In this document: positions 27,101 to 29,091 of the stretch, one piece after another
Layout of the letters: each line of letters starts with the position of its first letter
Numbering within the stretch: the stretch's first letter is position 1
IMG/VR virus record: IMGVR_UViG_3300010354_000432
Span: 1-29,091 of that record
Length of the DNA: 29,091 bases
Reading direction: 5' to 3' (one strand)
Origin: a virus
Notes under the pieces: model-generated
The model's input: the letters and a program-made list of their open reading frames with translations, nothing else
Database searches by the model: none
Told to the model about the DNA's origin: nothing
Translations under genes and position numbers: made by a program

Positions 27101-27193
27101 GTAACTTATATAGATTCTACAATAATACCAGAGGTCGAAGTTCCACAACCTATTATAAATAAGGATAATAGATTCAATGGCATTACTTCTTAG
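24161..27193 (+). CDS. Large structural protein with Cys-rich repeat head, 1010 aa
   Basis: The first 50 residues are Pro/Gly/aromatic-rich (RYFPLPVPGGGAGS, YGPTGPVDPWVPQP). Residues about 53-365 contain 33 of the protein's 34 Cys, counting Cys10. They form about five loosely repeated units of 45-55 residues: an aromatic-x-C-V start, a C-x-x-C or paired Cys, and a Tyr/Thr-rich stretch before further Cys. Units starting at YKCVVYTSQSC (190) and YKCVEYTRECP (245) are the clearest. Residues about 370-1010 are Asn/Tyr/Lys-rich with only one Cys (PGCG near 810) and look like a long beta-rich structural body. No signal peptide or enzyme motif is visible. The gene is the penultimate member of the tail operon. 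A role in host contact is inferred. It starts 4 nt after the previous stop, with no clear Shine-Dalgarno. Confidence 0.65.
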   Translation: MPTTPRVFNCGEFKPFRYFPLPVPGGGAGSIVIYGPTGPVDPWVPQPSERWVCVCKSEITPLGGCTERASRECVRIENAGSYPRSDQVYASKAACESGAFDERPCQLSLFQCVENQQSCTPPLYGTIVNRRCVELPPVRERPTPFPPNIYDTLGRCNLSCNTVNNCVSKPDPFKPEISNPAGTERPRQGYKCVVYTSQSCPDNNSVQISIRRCVPCVYDGSDPECIYNTESTCTQACQNDSCRYKCVEYTRECPLPPLQVTGTICQQCKYDPYDPTTASCNKQQGCNGSCFEARCTDITVTSVGSVGVYTPPRPVDTGIVLNDPYLVRYKGVVERGIPSCRQCTQTEIYNLNGATTCRYTSLQQCIELFLMVSNQPFDPVNPLNLTGVDATVEVDLGLNQQNSISKELFVADKNKDTNIYNPVYNFFSYQPNTKTYYVVNPYYLSIFNKYVSNEVYTVLSRNAKQEIYWNEKLFSDITNAKIAISLNVDLLKAINSLHGVDNTLISPENIFAAIKQLLLQNRLNEFDPNFYINLSNKQKNDPKVVYKYNSSKDVLERAGLGILSEGSIPADANQHTDENKFRLFRQKRLNTDINTRLKVTTDQDYEIPYHDAGLAIYQTDASTLETFIPMGTGDGYFLPYYNEEEVIKIPLNTEIARALYVPQNVRYAALKAFRETPDIIFNVSSLENQHEFIPSYELTSVLSPMYFALDLSSIEDLPKSNPLVDRIKAKYRLLTNEEEIQSHVYNYGFSVVRLNLDYRDPFAHYAKETGIFDLTQNDITFRYFNINLSGTLNDSSILTRSLPFGIVVIPGCGSKHNPYHGKSKISKINNTFVERSFIGQASIDFSNYYSYESDVLSSISTESLEINLPEDHYGYANKFYYVYNPTMYINTYFNKIYQSTEPTNLNKSKPVTSYLVNNIIDNLIIGYNPLELKWFDVYSRLKAQEVAELLYEGTKDFYNLLEGGWRSVNIKPLLRSEKDRVTYIDSTIIPEVEVPQPIINKDNRFNGITS
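24317..25255 (+). repeat. Cys-rich protein repeats, about five units
   Basis: This marks codons 53-365 of the 1010-aa protein. Cys positions visible: 53, 55, 65, 73, 95, 105, 112, 119, 132, 156, 160, 166, 192, 200, 213, 216, 225, 233, 237, 242, 246, 253, 265, 268, 280, 286, 290, 295, 340, 343, 357 and 365. The C-x-x-C pairs at 213/216, 265/268 and 340/343 fall at the same place in three units. The repeats are diverged at the DNA level. Confidence 0.7.
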
Positions 27194-27551
27194 CTTTAAT
27201 GATGCAGTTCTTAGTGATGGAGATCCCACTGCTATTACAGTAAATCCTTCTTTACTTAATGAGCTTTGTCCATTACCTACTAGAAATATATTTGTTGGAC
27301 CTTCAAAGAGCCCCGCAGTAGTTGCGGGGGATTCATTCTATTCTCACACTAGGGCTATAGTCAACGTTCACCCAGACTCAATAGCAGCTTCTAGATCTTT
27401 GTTTAATGTATTTGCGGGGCCTACAAGAGTTTTTGTGATTACTACGGGGGATAGTATAATACCATCCTATGAAAGACCCTTTACTGGTTGTACTATTCCT
27501 GTGATAGCTTTATTTGTACCTTCCTCTAATAATGTATTTGTAGGATTTTAA
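27177..27551 (+). CDS. Candidate PAAR-like spike-tip protein, 124 aa
   Basis: Residues 37-53 (NIFVGPSKSPAVVAGDS) and 77-93 (NVFAGPTRVFVITTGDS) align without gaps as N-(I/V)-F-x-G-P-x-x-x-x-x-V/I-x-x-G-D-S. A third NVFVGF ends the protein (119-124), and an extra G-D-P lies at 15-17. PAAR proteins are built in the same way: three repeats of a Val-Phe-Val strand, a turn and a strand ending G-D, folded into a cone with metal-binding Cys/His at the tip. Here the only Cys and His are C31, H57, H65 and C105, all in the loops between strands. T4 gp5.4 (97 aa) is the comparable spike tip. The start lies 17 nt inside the upstream gene, with an AGGAT ribosome site. This is an inference from pattern, not a confirmed match. 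Confidence 0.55.
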   Translation: MALLLSFNDAVLSDGDPTAITVNPSLLNELCPLPTRNIFVGPSKSPAVVAGDSFYSHTRAIVNVHPDSIAASRSLFNVFAGPTRVFVITTGDSIIPSYERPFTGCTIPVIALFVPSSNNVFVGF

Positions 27552-27633
27552 ATTTAATTTTTATTAAAATTTTAATGATAATTTTCTGCGACACTCATAA
27601 ATAGTTTATAGGACACAACTTATTTGGTGATAT
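27552..27633 (+). promoter_or_regulatory. Intergenic gap with T4-type late promoter candidate (CATAAATA) ahead of head genes
   Basis: CATAAATA at 27596-27603 matches the NATAAATA box of T4-like late promoters (T4 consensus TATAAATA). The expected transcript start, some 5-9 nt downstream, would leave a leader of about 22-26 nt before the ATG at 27634, with GGTGA at 27626-27630 as ribosome site. It sits at the tail-to-head module boundary, the only such gap after the leader. A 14-nt AT palindrome (27563-27576) and T-runs precede it and might be a weak terminator. In a sequence this AT-rich such boxes also arise by chance, but chance matches sit mostly in genes. Confidence 0.5.
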
Positions 27634-28167
27634 ATGGCAAAACGTTTAGACGATAATCAAGACTTTATTAACACTATTCTCAATGAGGCTAACTGGAGTC
27701 AAGCTAACATTAAAGTTAAGCTCAATGAGAATACCACTGAGACTGAAGCCGCCCCAGAAGCAGCACAGGAGACTGAGCAAGTAGTTGAGAGCGATGAAGA
27801 AATCTCTCTATCCTACGATGCTTGCCCACTGTGCGAATCTTCATTAGAGAGTGATGATGTTATATTTGAGAATATTGATACTCACTTCAATAATCTTCTT
27901 AACATTGTTAGCAAGGCTCAAGCCATTCAAGAGGGCGAGGACGCTGATGGTGAATTAGTAGTTGAGTCAATAACTGAAGATGGTTGCTGCCCCCTCTGTG
28001 AATCAGTCGTAGAGAATGACGAAGTTATTATGGCTAACATGAACGAGCACTTTGATGTCGTTCTTGAAATGTTAGACGAGTTAAATGAAGGCTACGGAAG
28101 CAAAAAGCCAAAGACTAAAACAGGAATGCCTGCTCCAAAAGTAGGGAATAAGCCCAAGAAGGGCTGA
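27634..28167 (+). CDS. Acidic protein with duplicated CPLC...H motif, presumed prohead component, 177 aa
   Basis: Two copies of the same motif are visible: C64-P-L-C67 with H84, and C119-P-L-C122 with H139. The His lies 17 residues after the second Cys in both, and surrounding residues agree (CPLCESSLESDDVIFEN against CPLCESVVENDEVIMAN). Each copy supplies three likely zinc ligands; a fourth is not obvious. The region before is acidic (about residues 31-60), the C-terminus is Lys-rich (SKKPKTKTGMPAPKVGNKPK). Sequences L16-N-E|A, I98-Q-E|G and L150-N-E|G fit the (L/I)-x-E cleavage consensus of gp21 protease. It is the first gene of the head module, after a late promoter candidate; in T4 this position holds gp67/gp68-type prohead core proteins. 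Head-core function is inferred from position. Confidence 0.6.
   Translation: MAKRLDDNQDFINTILNEANWSQANIKVKLNENTTETEAAPEAAQETEQVVESDEEISLSYDACPLCESSLESDDVIFENIDTHFNNLLNIVSKAQAIQEGEDADGELVVESITEDGCCPLCESVVENDEVIMANMNEHFDVVLEMLDELNEGYGSKKPKTKTGMPAPKVGNKPKKG
27823..28050 (+). repeat. Two CPLC-x16-H repeats in the 177-aa protein
   Basis: The copies span codons C64 to H84 (27823-27885) and C119 to H139 (27988-28050). Protein identity is high but DNA identity is limited, which suggests an old duplication held by selection on the motif. Confidence 0.7.
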
Positions 28168-28190
28168 TCATAAATTAACTTAGGCAAGTT

Positions 28191-28601
28191 ATGTCCAACC
28201 TACCAAAAACATCAGTAATTGATATAGCCATGGGAATCCTTGAAAACATGGATCCCAGAGGAAACTCTCTTCCAGACGTTACACCTTCCCCTAAAGGGAA
28301 TAAAATAAAAGAAGAAGTAGAGACATTTGTTCCTGACGTTTCGGATGCCGAAGTTAGCCAACAATTCATTGAAAACCTTATTGAAGGTACAATGAACATC
28401 CCTATTAAAAAAACACCTAATAAAGTTGTTGTTAAAGAACAGAAGAAGCAACCTTCCAAGAAGATTAATGAAGATAAAGTAAATGATCTTATTCAAAGAT
28501 TATCATCTTTACTAGCAGAAGCTAAAGAGATGATAACCGAAATGACTACAGTTGGAATGATTGGTGCCAATACTCTTGGTGGCAAAACAAAAAAAAAGTG
28601 A
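28191..28601 (+). CDS. Hypothetical head-module protein, 136 aa, with gp21-type cleavage sequences
   Basis: The protein starts MSNLPKTSVIDIAMGILENM, runs through a Pro-rich linker, then a helical middle (VSDAEVSQQFIENLIEG), and has a final helix (KVNDLIQRLSSLLAEAKEMI) followed by a Gly/Lys tail ending GGKTKKK. L63-I-E65|G66 and L108-A-E110|A111 fit the prohead protease consensus (L/I)-x-E followed by a small residue. I do not recognise the family. Its place, two genes before a gp21-like gene, suggests a prohead core or scaffold accessory protein. There is a modest AGG ribosome site. CATAAATT (one base off the late box) lies just upstream, in the 23-nt gap. Confidence 0.55.
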   Translation: MSNLPKTSVIDIAMGILENMDPRGNSLPDVTPSPKGNKIKEEVETFVPDVSDAEVSQQFIENLIEGTMNIPIKKTPNKVVVKEQKKQPSKKINEDKVNDLIQRLSSLLAEAKEMITEMTTVGMIGANTLGGKTKKK

Positions 28602-28607
28602 GTAAAC

Positions 28608-28991
28608 ATGGATATCTTCTCTCTTATCCTAGAAACAAAAAATGAAATGGCAAGAGGTTCTGCTGAGGGCAGAAATAAAATGCTTACTGCCCCTAAGAGA
28701 GCACACGGAAACCCAACAAAATCAAGAGTAAAAATTTATGCATCAATTATGGATGCATTGAGAAAAGGTTATGTTGGTCAAATGTTTTCAACCCCAGAAG
28801 CAGATAGAATTTATGTAATTACATTACAGAAATGGGGAGACAGTGAGGAGCAAGTTTACTCAGGAAGAATAGCTAAAGGATTTAATAACTTTGCTGATGC
28901 TAAGAAATTCGGAGCAAGAACATTAGTTCGCCACGGAAAATCTACATCATCAAATCTTAAGAAATACTTTAAATCCAAGAGAAAGGATTAA
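28608..28991 (+). CDS. Hypothetical basic head-module protein, 127 aa
   Basis: I do not recognise this protein. It is strongly basic. The N-terminus MDIFSLILETKNEMARG is followed by a Lys/Arg-rich loop (KMLTAPKRAHGNPTKSRVK), a helix (IYASIMDALRKGYVGQMF), a beta segment (RIYVITLQKWGDSEEQVYSG), another helix-turn (NFADAKKFGARTLVRH) and a Lys-rich tail ending KYFKSKRKD. The charge suggests contact with nucleic acid or with an acidic scaffold. It directly precedes the partial gp21-like gene, the position of the basic T4 core protein gp68, but similarity was not established. A weak GTGAG site lies before the start. Confidence 0.55.
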   Translation: MDIFSLILETKNEMARGSAEGRNKMLTAPKRAHGNPTKSRVKIYASIMDALRKGYVGQMFSTPEADRIYVITLQKWGDSEEQVYSGRIAKGFNNFADAKKFGARTLVRHGKSTSSNLKKYFKSKRKD

Positions 28992-28996
28992 CACAT

Positions 28997-29091
28997 ATGT
29001 TATTAACAGATGTCAGAATTTTAGATACATTACAAGTAGTTAATGAATCAGCAGGCCCCGGAAAGCCCATGAAAGTTCGTGGTGTCTTCCA
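28997..29091 (+). CDS. 21: Probable prohead core protease gp21, 5' end only
   Basis: Only the first 31 codons are in the window; the reading frame runs off the right edge. It begins MLLTDVRILDTLQVVNESAG, then PGKPMKVRGVF. The M-K-V-R-G-V-F strand resembles the first strand of phage prohead proteases (gp21 family), which usually continues into an A-D-x-x-N-x-N-x-R-x-Y motif that lies beyond this sequence. AAGGA at 28983-28987 gives a ribosome site with 9 nt spacing. The order small head genes then gp21 fits T4-like genomes (67, 68, 21, 22, 23). Without the catalytic His and Ser the call is provisional. Confidence 0.5.
   Translation, partial: MLLTDVRILDTLQVVNESAGPGKPMKVRGVF

Noticed and set aside
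27563-27576. 14-nt AT palindrome after the PAAR-like gene as a terminator
   Set aside because: Stem has no G-C pair, so it would be too weak; kept only as a possibility in the promoter entry.
28175-28496. Two 94-aa minus-strand frames opposite the 136-aa head gene
   Set aside because: Overlap each other and a better supported + gene with proper spacing to neighbours; composition looks like shadow frames.
1-29091. tRNA genes, CRISPR arrays, insertion sequences, integration sites
   Set aside because: No cloverleaf-like sequence, spaced direct repeats, transposase or integrase was found by eye; nothing to support any of them.

Overview
The window is a strongly AT-rich stretch of a contractile-tailed bacteriophage genome of the T4-like type. 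The large virion proteins resemble those of marine T4-like phages (cyanophage or pelagiphage style) more than enterobacterial T4. The evidence is the gene content and order: a spike with an OB-fold head and beta-helical needle, gp53-, gp25- and gp6-like baseplate proteins, a gpI/gp7-like wedge protein, several very long fibre or structural proteins, and, at the right edge, what looks like the start of the prohead protease (gp21) gene. All genes are on the + strand. I see no tRNA, CRISPR, insertion sequence, integrase or host-derived metabolic gene, so the host cannot be named from this window.

Layout. 1-244 is a short non-coding leader. 245-27551 is one tightly packed tail/baseplate operon in which every junction is either overlapping (ATGA, TAATG or 17 nt) or separated by at most about 10 nt. 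Its order is: small unknown protein; tape-measure candidate; tube cap/initiator; gp53-like LysM-type protein; enlarged hub protein; spike; large LamG-domain baseplate protein; gp25; gp6; 1370-aa gpI/gp7-like wedge protein; two probable fibre-adaptor proteins; beta-helix fibre protein; second large structural protein; 1010-aa protein with a cysteine-rich head; and a small protein I read as a divergent PAAR spike tip. 27552-27633 is the only real intergenic gap after the leader and carries a CATAAATA box like a T4-type late promoter. 27634-29091 starts the head module: a protein with duplicated CPLC...H motifs, two small proteins with Lys-rich tails, and the partial gp21-like gene.

How it works together. 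The hub, spike and PAAR-like tip would make the membrane-piercing centre. gp25, gp6, gp53 and the gpI/gp7-like protein would make the wedges. The tube cap and tape measure would start the tube and set its length. The long LamG, beta-helix and Cys-rich proteins would form the periphery that meets the host. The three small head genes before gp21 sit where T4 has its prohead core genes 67 and 68, and two of them carry sequences that fit the gp21 cleavage consensus.

The most interesting points are the candidate PAAR tip with a Cys2His2 set placed 20 kb from its spike, the Cys-rich repeat head of the 1010-aa protein, the duplicated CPLC...H motif in a presumed prohead protein, and two perfect 10-bp/6-nt-loop hairpins inside structural genes. 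All functional calls come from reading motifs by eye; no database search was done.
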